Source: Chloroflexota bacterium
Lineage (GTDB): Bacteria > Chloroflexota > Anaerolineae > Promineifilales > Promineifilaceae
Reading direction: 5' to 3'
DNA: 64,000 nucleotides
Assembly (NCBI GenBank): GCA_022616275.1
Contig: JAKEFB010000157.1
Span: 1-64,000 of the forward strand
Program-made: the position numbers and the translations under genes
Shown here: one piece after another, positions 33,795 to 41,866 of the stretch
How the letters are laid out: every line of letters starts with the position of its first letter
Numbering within the stretch: position 1 is the first letter of the stretch
Notes under the pieces: generated by a model
Told to the model about the DNA's origin: nothing
The model's input: only the letters and a program-made list of their open reading frames with translations
Databases searched by the model: none

Positions 33795-34847
33795 ATGACC
33801 GAAATCAGGCTGACCTCGCTGGCTTCGTGCGCGGGCTGAGCGTCCAAACTCGGCCCGGCCGAGCTGGCGCACGTGCTGCAGCCCTTGCGAGAGACATTCA
33901 TAGCCGAAGATTACCCTGACCTGTTGGTTGGACTGGTCGCGGCCGACGACGCCGCCGTCTACCGTCTCAACGAGCGGCAGGCCATCGTCACCACCACCGA
34001 CTTCTTCCCCCCGGTCGTGGACGATCCCCACGACTTCGGGGCCATTGCCGCGGCCAATGCCCTGTCCGACGTCTACGCCATGGGCGGCCGGCCTCTCTTT
34101 GCCATCAACCTGGTCGCCTTCCCCGATAATCTGGAGATAGAGATTCTGGCCCAGATTTTGCGCGGCGGCGCCGAGAAAGTGGCCGAAGCCGGGGCGGTGA
34201 TTGCCGGCGGCCACAGCGTCACCGACAGGGAGCCCAAGTACGGGCTGGCCGTCACCGGCGTGGTTGACCCGGCCCAGGTGAAGACCAAGGGCGGTAGCCG
34301 GCCGGGGGAGCTGTTGCTGCTGACCAAGCCCCTGGGGACCGGCGTGGTAACCACGGCCCTCAAGCAACAGATCGCCGGCGAAGTTGACGTGGCCGCGGCC
34401 GTGGCCAGTATGAAGCAACTCAACCGCCAGGCGGCCGAAGCGGCCGAAGCGGCCGGCGTGCGCAGCATGACCGACGTGACCGGCTTTGGCCTGCTGGGCC
34501 ACGCCCACGAAATGGCCCACCTGGGCCTGGTCAATTTCCGCCTCTTCCTGGACCGGCTGCCCTGGCTGCCGGGGGCCGTTGCCTACGGCCAGGCCGGCGC
34601 TTTCCCCGGCGGCATGGGCCGCAACCGCGATTACTTTGCCCCCTGGCTGACATTTGACGAGAATGTCACGCCGCTGATGCAGGAGATGCTCTGGACACCG
34701 GAGACTTCCGGCGGGCTGCTGGCGGCCGTCGCCCCGGAGGCTGTGGCCACCTTCCAGGCCCATTGCCCTTCGGCCGTCGTCGTCGGCCAGGTCTGGCCAG
34801 GAGACGGGCACATTCACGTCACCCACAGCGGGGCCTGGCATGGTTAG
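33795..34847 (+). CDS. selD: Selenophosphate synthase, itself a selenoprotein (UGA-Sec at residue 15)
   Basis: SelD makes selenophosphate from selenide and ATP for Sec synthesis. Read conventionally the frame starts only at 33873, lacking the catalytic loop. Reading upstream in frame gives ATG at 33795 with AAAGG before it, then 'LTSLASCAG-U-ASKLGPAELAHVL', where U is TGA at 33837-33839. This aligns with the G-x-G-C-x-C-K loop of SelD, Sec replacing the catalytic Cys (Cys17 of E. coli) and Lys retained. The rest is canonical: 'TTDFFPPVVDD', 'ANALSDVYAMGGRPLFAINL', 'IAGGHSVTDREPKYGLAVTG', 'DVTGFGLLGHAHEMA'. The product is 350 residues. SelB is at 48167. The stop overlaps the next gene by 8 bp. 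Confidence 0.9.
33837..33870 (+). promoter_or_regulatory. In-frame UGA and candidate bacterial SECIS hairpin
   Basis: After UGA (33837-33839), CTCGGC (33849-33854) pairs with GCCGAG (33858-33863) around a CCG loop; GCG/CGC pairs near 33840 and 33868 can extend the base. The apical loop lies 16-18 nt after the UGA, within the range for bacterial SECIS elements recognised by SelB. Confidence 0.7.
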
Positions 34848-36555
34848 AACCGTTCCCAGCCGGGCCAACGAGGAAATCGCCCTCTACATCCGCACCTACT
34901 ACTCCCTGCTGCGCAGCAGCCGCGAGGTGCAAATCAAGAGCCTGATCGAGGCTCACACTCGCATTGGCTCGGCGCTGCACGTGGCCGCGGACGAGCCCAC
35001 GCCCGACATGGCCGCCTTCATTTACACCATCCTGCGCCTGCCCGCCTGCCTGGAGCAGGTCCGGCTGGTGATCATGGGCCAGTCGGAGCAGGTCTTTGCC
35101 AAGCACGGCTACCCGGACGTGGAATCCTGGCAGCGGGTCGGCGCCCCGGCCCGGCGACGGCGGGCTTTTTTTGACGGCCGGGACACGCTGGCCGTCTACA
35201 TTGCCAGCCGCTCCGACATTGACGACATCATCCCTATTCTGACCGCCTACCAGATTGAGCGAGGCAAGCTGCGCCAGTTGCTGGACCAGCCGCCGGTGGT
35301 TCAGTGGCTAAGCCAGCGCCAGGGCAGCGCTTTGCAGGCGGAAGATCTGGAGCAACTGGCTCAGTGGACCGGCATTCCTGTGGACGACCTGGATCGGCTG
35401 CGCCGCATCTGGCAGGGCAACATGGCCGGCCGGTTGTTGGCCATTGCCCAGGACCGCCACTCCCTGGCCGTCCGCCTGCTGGCAGGCTCGCTGGCCGACT
35501 ATAAGCGGGCCACCAACCGCTGGTGGCAGCACGTAGAGGACAGCCTGCCGGAAGTGGCGTTCGCCAACCGGCCGATCTACTTTATCTCCAGCAACACCCA
35601 CAGCATGGCCAACCTGTTGAGCGGCTACGCCCTGCAGCGCGAAGCGGAACTGGTCTCTTTTATCGAATCCCAGGGATCGGCCGACCTGCAAACCGAGTAC
35701 CAGGACATCCTCCAGCAGAACGTGCCCAGCAGCCGGGAGAACTTCCTTTATTACACCCAGAAGAAATACGAAACGGTCCACCCCCAGGCCCGCGCCAGCC
35801 GCCTGGCCCACGAGCAGCAGGCCGGCATCCGGCGCGTTCCTAGCCAGCACGTCTTCGACATTGAAGTCCAGGTCGTCTCCCTCAATCAGCTCCGGCCGGC
35901 CTGGCTGGACCCGCGCCTGCGCCGGCCAGGCATTGAGGCGCTATCCGGGAGCGAGGCGCTGATCGTCAACATTGACTTTCCCCTGGGCATGGCCGCGTAC
36001 CAGGTGCTCTCCGAAATTGTCCGCAACGTGGCCGAGTTCCGGGGCGTTTACATGATGGGCAAGGCCGCCACCTTGAACGGCCGGATCGGCGACGTGATGA
36101 TTGCCAGCGTCGTCCACGACGAGCAGTCGCTCAACACCTACCTGTTCAACAACTGCTTTACGGCCGACGACGTGGCCCCCCACCTGGTCTACGGCACGGT
36201 GATGGACAACCAGAAAGCGATCACCGCCCTGGGCACTTTCCTGCAAAATGAAGAGTACATGGCCGTCTTTTACCAGGAAGGGTACACGGTGATGGAGATG
36301 GAGGCCGGGCCGTATTTGAGCAGTATCTACGAAATGATCCGGCCGCAGCGTTTCCCTCGCGACGAAGTCGTCAACTTGTACGGCGCGCCCTTCCCGATTG
36401 GCGTCCTCCACTACGCCTCCGACACCCCTTTTAGCAAAGGCAAAAACCTCGGCTCGCAAAATCTGTCCTACTTCGGCATGGACCCCACCTACGCCACGAT
36501 GATCGCCATCCTTCGCCACATCCTGGCCGACGAAATTCGTCATGTAGGGGTGTAG
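34840..36555 (+). CDS. Large unrecognised protein with nucleoside-phosphorylase-like C-terminus
   Basis: A 571-residue soluble protein overlapping selD by 8 bp, so translation is probably coupled. Residues 1-about 340 are helical with no family I can name ('YYSLLRSSREVQIKSLIEAHTRIGSALH', 'RRRRAFFDGRDTLAVYIASRSDIDDII'). Residues about 365-571 show a pattern like the PNP/UDP phosphorylase-AMP nucleosidase superfamily: 'GVYMMGKAATLNGRIGDVMIAS', then M485-E486-M487-E488-A ('MEMEAGPYLSSIYE') and S527-D528-T-P ('HYASDTPFSKGKNLG'), equivalent to the ribose-binding Met-Glu and the catalytic Asp. Cleaving or sensing an N-glycosidic nucleotide is an inference. Link to Sec metabolism rests only on the overlap. 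Confidence 0.7.
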   Translation: MVRTVPSRANEEIALYIRTYYSLLRSSREVQIKSLIEAHTRIGSALHVAADEPTPDMAAFIYTILRLPACLEQVRLVIMGQSEQVFAKHGYPDVESWQRVGAPARRRRAFFDGRDTLAVYIASRSDIDDIIPILTAYQIERGKLRQLLDQPPVVQWLSQRQGSALQAEDLEQLAQWTGIPVDDLDRLRRIWQGNMAGRLLAIAQDRHSLAVRLLAGSLADYKRATNRWWQHVEDSLPEVAFANRPIYFISSNTHSMANLLSGYALQREAELVSFIESQGSADLQTEYQDILQQNVPSSRENFLYYTQKKYETVHPQARASRLAHEQQAGIRRVPSQHVFDIEVQVVSLNQLRPAWLDPRLRRPGIEALSGSEALIVNIDFPLGMAAYQVLSEIVRNVAEFRGVYMMGKAATLNGRIGDVMIASVVHDEQSLNTYLFNNCFTADDVAPHLVYGTVMDNQKAITALGTFLQNEEYMAVFYQEGYTVMEMEAGPYLSSIYEMIRPQRFPRDEVVNLYGAPFPIGVLHYASDTPFSKGKNLGSQNLSYFGMDPTYATMIAILRHILADEIRHVGV

Positions 36556-36680
36556 GGGTGTGCGAGTCTGCGAGTCTGCGAGTTTGCAAGTCTGCAAGTT
36601 CCGTGCTCACTTGCTACTTGCATACTTGACACTTGACACCTGCCACCTTGTCACCCCCTCTCCTTGTCACCCCCTCTCCC
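36553..36680. repeat. GCGAGTCT / CTTGCCAC word tract
   Basis: GCGAGTCTGCGAGTCTGC words followed by complementary ACTTGACAC-type words, between convergent genes; the cNMP-binding gene's last codons run into it. Confidence 0.8.
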
Positions 36681-37409
36681 CCTCCTTCCACTGGCTGACT
36701 TCAGGCGGCGGAAAAAGGTGCCCTGGGTGATGTCTTCCACTTCCCGCTGGCTCTGCGCCCGGTCTACGTCAATTTTAAATTCCTTCAACTGCTGCTTCAG
36801 TTCGTCTTCGCGGCGCTTGACTTCGCGGACCATTTCCACGAAAGCCCGCAGCAGCTCCCTGGCCCGGGCGTCGTCCGGCTTGCGGCTGTCTATGATCGTC
36901 GCGTGGGCCGCCTCCAGCTCGTCTATGACAAAGCTGTAATCCCCTTTGGCCACCTGGTAGCTCCACTCAACGGCGTTTTGCAGGTAAGTCATATTAAAGC
37001 GGAGCCGCTCGGACATATTGCGGGCCATCAACAGGGCCAGACGCGGCTGGTCGTCAACCACCCGCTGGAAATCGTCGTAATCCAACCGGAATAGCTCGGC
37101 CGGCGTCATGGCCACCACCCCGGCCGAGCGGGGCCGCTTGTCGAGCAGGGCCATTTCGCCAATGATCTCGGCCGGACCAAGCTGGTTGACGACCAGTTCT
37201 TTGCCTTCCTGGTCGGTGAGGACGATCTTCACCCAGCCGTAGCGAATAATGTACAGCGCGTCGCCGGGGTCCCCCTGGCGAAACAAGAGTTCGTCCTTTT
37301 CCAGGTTGTGGGTCGTCACGCTCCCGGACAGCTCCTGGAGCACCGGCTCCGGCAAGCCCTCAAAAAGAGGCAACTTGCGCAGATATTTCAAAACCTTCTC
37401 GTCGGCCAT
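36651..37409 (-). CDS. Cyclic-nucleotide-binding-domain protein with coiled-coil tail
   Basis: A 252-residue protein. Residues about 10-130 form a Crp-type cNMP-binding domain ('LPLFEGLPEPVLQELSG', 'LFRQGDPGDALYIIRYGWVKI', 'IIGEMALLDKRPRSAGVVAMT'). The phosphate-binding cassette Arg aligns with R95-S-A in 'RPRSAGV'. There is no C-terminal HTH; the tail (about 150-230) is a charged helix or coiled coil ('REVKRREDELKQQLKEFKIDVDRAQSQREVE'), so it is not a classical Crp transcription factor. It may act as a cNMP-responsive scaffold. No Shine-Dalgarno sequence; the promoter suggests a leaderless mRNA. Confidence 0.85.
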   Translation of the reverse strand: MADEKVLKYLRKLPLFEGLPEPVLQELSGSVTTHNLEKDELLFRQGDPGDALYIIRYGWVKIVLTDQEGKELVVNQLGPAEIIGEMALLDKRPRSAGVVAMTPAELFRLDYDDFQRVVDDQPRLALLMARNMSERLRFNMTYLQNAVEWSYQVAKGDYSFVIDELEAAHATIIDSRKPDDARARELLRAFVEMVREVKRREDELKQQLKEFKIDVDRAQSQREVEDITQGTFFRRLKSASGRRGRGGDKERG

Positions 37410-37415
37410 GCCGCT

Positions 37416-37445
37416 ATTGTACTTGACGTGGCTCCTGGATTACAA
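37416..37445 (-). promoter_or_regulatory. Promoter giving leaderless cNMP-protein mRNA
   Basis: On the minus strand TTGTAA (37445-37440), 18-bp spacer, TACAAT (37421-37416), then 6 nt before the ATG. Confidence 0.6.
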
Positions 37446-37446
37446 T

Positions 37447-37494
37447 GGTAGGGGCACGTGAGTTCGGCAGCCGAACTCTCATCGTGCCCCTACC
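37447..37494. repeat. Dispersed 19-bp palindrome copy 3 nested in a 12-bp inverted repeat
   Basis: GAGTTCGGCAGCCGAACTC (37460-37478) lies inside outer arms GGTAGGGGCACG (37447-37458) and CGTGCCCCTACC (37483-37494). It separates the divergent cNMP-protein and M24 peptidase genes. Confidence 0.88.
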
Positions 37495-37518
37495 GAAAAC
37501 GACGAGAAAGGCGCAAAT

Positions 37519-38634
37519 ATGCAACAACTCAATCCAGGTGAACACAGTAAACGACTGGCGGCCGTGCGGGAACGGCTGGCCGATTGGGGCGTCGAAGGCG
37601 TGATGATCAGCAGCTCTTCCAACCGGCGCTGGTTGAGTGGTTTCACCGGCTCGGCCGGCTGGCTGTTGATCACGGCCGATAAAGCCCTCCTGGTCACCGA
37701 CTTCCGCTACTGGGAGCAGGCCGCCCGGCAAGCCCCGGATTTCGAGCTGTTCCGCTTGAAGGGCAAGTTCGAAGCAGCCTTCCCCCAGCTCCTGACCGCC
37801 GGCCGCGTCTCCCAGTTGGGTCTGGAAGGCCGGCACGTGACCCTGAACCAGTTTGAGCTGCTCAAAAAGCTGGAGAGCGTCGCCTGGGTCACGCTGGAGT
37901 CCACCGTCGAAGCCATGCGTCACGTCAAAACGGAGGCTGAGCTGGCCGCCATCCGGGCCGCGGCGGCCATTACTGACATGGCCATGTCCCAGGTGAACGA
38001 AATTATCCGGCCGGGCATGAGCGAGGGCGAAGTGGCCTGGGAGCTGGAGAAGATCATGCGTGAGGCCGGGGCCAGCGGCATGGCTTTTCCCGTCATCGTC
38101 GGCTCCGGCCCCAACGGCGCCCTGGCCCACCACCGGCCGGGCAACCGGCGGTTGAAGGTGGGCGAGCCAATCGTCATTGACATGGGGGCCGAGCTAGACG
38201 GCTATAACAGCGACCTGACCCGCACCTTTTACCTGGGCAACGAGCCGGACGAAAAGTTCTGGCAGGTCTACAACCTGGTGCTGCAGGCCCAAACGGTGGC
38301 CCTCCAGACGATCCACGCCGGCATGGAGGGCAAAGCCGCCGACGCCATAGCCCGAGACCTCATTGCCGCCGCTGGCCAGGCCGAAAACTTTGGCCACTCA
38401 CTCGGTCACGGCGTTGGGCTGGACGTCCACGAGGGGCCGCGGCTGTCCCACCTGCTGGACGATGAGGGCAGCCCGGTGCCGGCCGGGTCGGTGGTCACTG
38501 TCGAGCCTGGCGTTTACCTGCCTGATTGGGGCGGGGTGCGGATTGAAGACCTGGCGCTGGTGACCGATTCCGGCGTGGAGCTGCTGAGCCGCTGCCCCAA
38601 GAACCCGATTATTCCCGTAGGTACTTCTGGATAA
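37519..38634 (+). CDS. M24-family aminopeptidase (Xaa-Pro dipeptidase type)
   Basis: A 371-residue dinuclear-metal peptidase; GAAAGG precedes the ATG. A creatinase-like N-terminal domain (1-130) is followed by the pita-bread fold with ligands D221 and D232 ('IDMGAELDGYNSDLTRT'), the His of 'LGHGVGLDVHEGP' (H297), and Glu in 'TVEPGVYLPDWGGVRIED'. It should cleave X-Pro bonds in cytosolic peptides. The 3' end overlaps the convergent response-regulator gene by 26 bp. Confidence 0.92.
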   Translation: MQQLNPGEHSKRLAAVRERLADWGVEGVMISSSSNRRWLSGFTGSAGWLLITADKALLVTDFRYWEQAARQAPDFELFRLKGKFEAAFPQLLTAGRVSQLGLEGRHVTLNQFELLKKLESVAWVTLESTVEAMRHVKTEAELAAIRAAAAITDMAMSQVNEIIRPGMSEGEVAWELEKIMREAGASGMAFPVIVGSGPNGALAHHRPGNRRLKVGEPIVIDMGAELDGYNSDLTRTFYLGNEPDEKFWQVYNLVLQAQTVALQTIHAGMEGKAADAIARDLIAAAGQAENFGHSLGHGVGLDVHEGPRLSHLLDDEGSPVPAGSVVTVEPGVYLPDWGGVRIEDLALVTDSGVELLSRCPKNPIIPVGTSG

Positions 38635-38986
38635 GGTCGCGTAATTCCAGGATAGAGCGGGGCTTATTGATATATTCCTGGACCTGGTTGATCCGGCCGC
38701 CCAGCGCTGTTTCGTCGGCCCGTTCCCGCGAGGTATAGACGATAATGGGCAGGCCGGCGTAGCGCTCGTCGGCCCGTAATTCGTCCACCAGCGCCCAGCC
38801 GCTCTGGACCGGCAGCATCAGGTCCAGGACCACCAGTTCCGGGTCGTGCTGGCGAACGGCAGCCACCCCCTCCTCGACGCGAGCCGCCCCAATGACCTCA
38901 ATACCCATAGGGAGCAGCGTATCCCGCAGCAAGGCCACAATGCTTTGCTCGTCTTCGACAAAGACAATTTTCCGATTGCCGGCCAT
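38609..38986 (-). CDS. Single-domain response regulator
   Basis: A 125-residue receiver: acidic E11-D12, phosphoacceptor D55 in 'LVVLDLMLPVQSGW', T/S in 'IIVYTSRE' and K in 'YINKPRSI'. No output domain, so it signals through a partner kinase or phosphorelay. AGGAG before the ATG at 38986 is preferred over an in-frame GTG three codons upstream that overlaps it. Confidence 0.9.
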   Translation of the reverse strand: MAGNRKIVFVEDEQSIVALLRDTLLPMGIEVIGAARVEEGVAAVRQHDPELVVLDLMLPVQSGWALVDELRADERYAGLPIIVYTSRERADETALGGRINQVQEYINKPRSILELRDLIQKYLRE

Positions 38987-38995
38987 TTTTTTCAC

Positions 38996-39167
38996 TCCTC
39001 TCGTGGCACGCCCTTAATGATACCCTGACTGCTTTTAAAACGCGAATGGCGCGAATAGGCGAATGCTCTTTGTTGACGGCAATATGGTTGGCAATGGGCT
39101 AGGGTTCCATTGAATTTGATGCTATTATATAGGTGCTTTAGTGTCACAAGTCGCTGGGAGCACAGAG
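38996..39167. repeat. Spacer with CGAATGGCGCGAATAGGCGAAT words
   Basis: The tract 39039-39064 repeats GCGAAT words, the same set seen at 58328-58408. No gene or convincing promoter is seen in the rest. Confidence 0.6.
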
Positions 39168-41822
39168 ATGAATCAAAGAGTTACGACAGTTCGTTGTTAT
39201 TTGCCTGAGGGGAAGCTGAAAAAACTTTTCTGGCTACTTCTCATTGTTGGCTCAGTCGTCGCCTGTACAAGCGCAAATGCACCGGCCACCTCGACCCAAG
39301 CGGCCGTACCAACTGAGTCAGAGGGAATGGCAGAACAGGAAAGTGATACTGGTCCAGAAGAATATAAATGGGAAGCCTCACCCGTACTGATAAGTTTGCA
39401 ATCTACTGCCGGCTTTACATTATACGATTACGCCTGGGGCTTAACCCCGCATTTACTTGTTTTTTCAGATGGCAGGGTGTTTGGTACCCAATGGCAAGAG
39501 TTTGATTCACGCCTGATCTGGCAAGCAACGATTCCCCCTGCAGAAGTGTGCAATCTGCTTTTGCAGGTCGAGAGTGCAGGCTTTTTCGATTTCAGGCAAA
39601 GCGACTACGTCGAGCCTGGAGTCACGGATAGCGGCACTACGCATATCACCGTGCAGGCATGGCGCACGAACTCAATCTCGGCTTATGCGTTGGAATTTGC
39701 GCTAGTTAATGATGATGAAGGATACGAACCTGTTTCGCCGACGCTGGCTGAAACGTACCGGCTACTAAGCGAATTTCAACCGGCAAATGCCCAACCCTAT
39801 CAACCAGAGCGAATCGGTCTCCTAATTGACCTGGCTCCAACTGACGCCTCCGATGAAATCTGGCCTCTGTCAAACCCCAGTCTGAACGAGTTGTTTGCTG
39901 ATGATAGCACTGAGGTTGTTATTGACGGTCAAGAGGCGACTGAGGTCTACACGCTGTTTGAAGATAGCTATTCTAAAATTTTTCTCGACGGTGAAACAAA
40001 GTACTGGGTAGTGGCACGGCCGCTATTTCCCCACGAGATCTGGAGTGAAACGACAGGCTGGGGGCGACTCTCTCAGTTTGAAACGTCCCCTAAAGTTGAC
40101 CTGGCCTGTCCAGGCCAGTTGGCCCCTGTTCCCCAAGTAACGCCGACAATTGTTGCGACACCGTTGCCATCCTCACGTTCACCAGGCGGCGAGTATGCAC
40201 CATTGGAATATATTACGGCAATTGGGCGGCGTGATGATCCTGGCCAACTTTACAACGCCGGCGCCGTTATTGGCACGCCTCAAGGGGATATCCTTGTTGC
40301 CGACAACGGTAATGACCGCTGGCAACGGTTTACCCTTGACGGCGCCCTCTTGGAAATGGTGCCTGTGCCTGACAGTAACGCGCATAGTATGGCGTTTTTG
40401 CCGAACGGCAATCTGGTTCTTGCCAATTGGTGGCGTAATACGGTAGAGATTCGCACGCCAGACGGCAATTTACTGCAATCTTTTAGCGATTGGCCTGAGC
40501 CTGAAGATGGGTATCGGGATCCGACCGACCATATTGATATGCTTGCTGTCGGTTTCAATAACAAAATCTACACCGACGAAAGAGGGGGCAATCGTATTGT
40601 TGTTTTGAATGCTGATGGGACGTTCCTTGAAGTTTGGCATGGGCCAGAGAGCAACCCACTAGAAGACGTGACGGATATAGGCACTGACGCGGCGGGCAAT
40701 CTTTTCGCGGTGTCGCGCTCTCAAAATCGTATCCTGAAACAGGCGCCGGATGGAACGATTCAGGAGTTTACATTTGATTCACCGGCTTATATTGCGCCGC
40801 GACCGGACGGCGCGTTTTATGTGGCCGGCTATCACAATATAGCTTACTTTGACGCTAACGGAGACCAGGTCTCGCAATGGCTAGATGAGTCCCTTGATAT
40901 TCGTAATATGAGCGTTGCCATTGATGATTCACTTGTTGTCTTGGAAGGCACGTTTGAGAGTGGCCTGGATGGGGTCATCCATCGCTATGATGAACGAGGG
41001 ACAGAGCTGGCCAGCTTTGGTACGACGGTGTTACAACCGGGGCAATTTGAAACTCATGTTGCTTTTTCCGTTTCATCTGCAGGTGATGTCTGGATTGTTG
41101 ATACCGGTAGTTGGGAGGAGCCGGCAGGAACGCGTTTGGTACACGTGGATCAAGCCGATCAGCATCTCAATACCTTTGAGGCGATTGATGGCCAGGAATT
41201 CACCTGTGACGATTATTTCCTTGCGGCCCTCGCCGACCAATCGGTCTTTGTCGCCGATCCATGCCTGGGCACCGTGACGCTTGTTGCGGCCGATGGTCAC
41301 GCTGTAACACAATGGGGAGAACCAGGGATGGGGACAGGACAACTCAATTTGATTGCCGATATTGCCCTGGCGCCTGATGAGCAGTCTCTTTACGTTGCTG
41401 ATATGGGTAACGATCGGATCACTCAGTTTGACTTAGCGGGGCGGGTACTTGCCGAATGGAGCAGTGAGCAAATCGGCGTACAGGAGCCGATTGCCATAGC
41501 GGTGGCACTGGATGGGACATTCTTGCTGTTAGACGACGCCTTACAGGAGGTTATCGTATGGTCACCGCAAGGTGAATCTACCAGGTGGTCTCTTCCGGTG
41601 TCCAACGAGAAACCCAACGATATTGCTTTGGACGAGAGACGGCGACGTATCTACGTTGGTGGTAGTGACATCAATCTGCATGCGTTTGACTGGAGCGGAA
41701 ACTATCTAGGGCGGATTACCGTCAGCGATAGTAGCGGGGTGATGGTTAATGTCGGGCCTGACGGACTTGTCTACCGGTCAGCAGGGTATTACCAAATCCA
41801 GGTATTCAGACCGACCGACTGA
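39168..41822 (+). CDS. Lipoprotein with NHL-type beta-propeller
   Basis: An 884-residue exported protein. GGGAG precedes the ATG at 39168; an in-frame GTG at 39141 is less likely. The signal sequence ends in lipobox V-V-A-C followed by a Thr/Ala/Pro-rich linker. An N-terminal domain (about 60-300) of unknown fold precedes at least six NHL-like repeats of about 40-50 residues ('GDILVADNGNDRWQRFTLDG', 'YVADMGNDRITQFDLAGRVLAEW') that should form a propeller. The gene is AT-richer than its flanks. Function unknown; surface binding is likely. Confidence 0.82.
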   Translation: MNQRVTTVRCYLPEGKLKKLFWLLLIVGSVVACTSANAPATSTQAAVPTESEGMAEQESDTGPEEYKWEASPVLISLQSTAGFTLYDYAWGLTPHLLVFSDGRVFGTQWQEFDSRLIWQATIPPAEVCNLLLQVESAGFFDFRQSDYVEPGVTDSGTTHITVQAWRTNSISAYALEFALVNDDEGYEPVSPTLAETYRLLSEFQPANAQPYQPERIGLLIDLAPTDASDEIWPLSNPSLNELFADDSTEVVIDGQEATEVYTLFEDSYSKIFLDGETKYWVVARPLFPHEIWSETTGWGRLSQFETSPKVDLACPGQLAPVPQVTPTIVATPLPSSRSPGGEYAPLEYITAIGRRDDPGQLYNAGAVIGTPQGDILVADNGNDRWQRFTLDGALLEMVPVPDSNAHSMAFLPNGNLVLANWWRNTVEIRTPDGNLLQSFSDWPEPEDGYRDPTDHIDMLAVGFNNKIYTDERGGNRIVVLNADGTFLEVWHGPESNPLEDVTDIGTDAAGNLFAVSRSQNRILKQAPDGTIQEFTFDSPAYIAPRPDGAFYVAGYHNIAYFDANGDQVSQWLDESLDIRNMSVAIDDSLVVLEGTFESGLDGVIHRYDERGTELASFGTTVLQPGQFETHVAFSVSSAGDVWIVDTGSWEEPAGTRLVHVDQADQHLNTFEAIDGQEFTCDDYFLAALADQSVFVADPCLGTVTLVAADGHAVTQWGEPGMGTGQLNLIADIALAPDEQSLYVADMGNDRITQFDLAGRVLAEWSSEQIGVQEPIAIAVALDGTFLLLDDALQEVIVWSPQGESTRWSLPVSNEKPNDIALDERRRRIYVGGSDINLHAFDWSGNYLGRITVSDSSGVMVNVGPDGLVYRSAGYYQIQVFRPTD

Positions 41823-41866
41823 ACGGATAAATGGAAGGGCATGCGGCATTGTCACCACTTAAAACT

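Noticed and set aside
33873-34847. selD starting at 33873
   Set aside because: Lacks the catalytic loop and ribosome site; the in-frame extension through UGA restores both.
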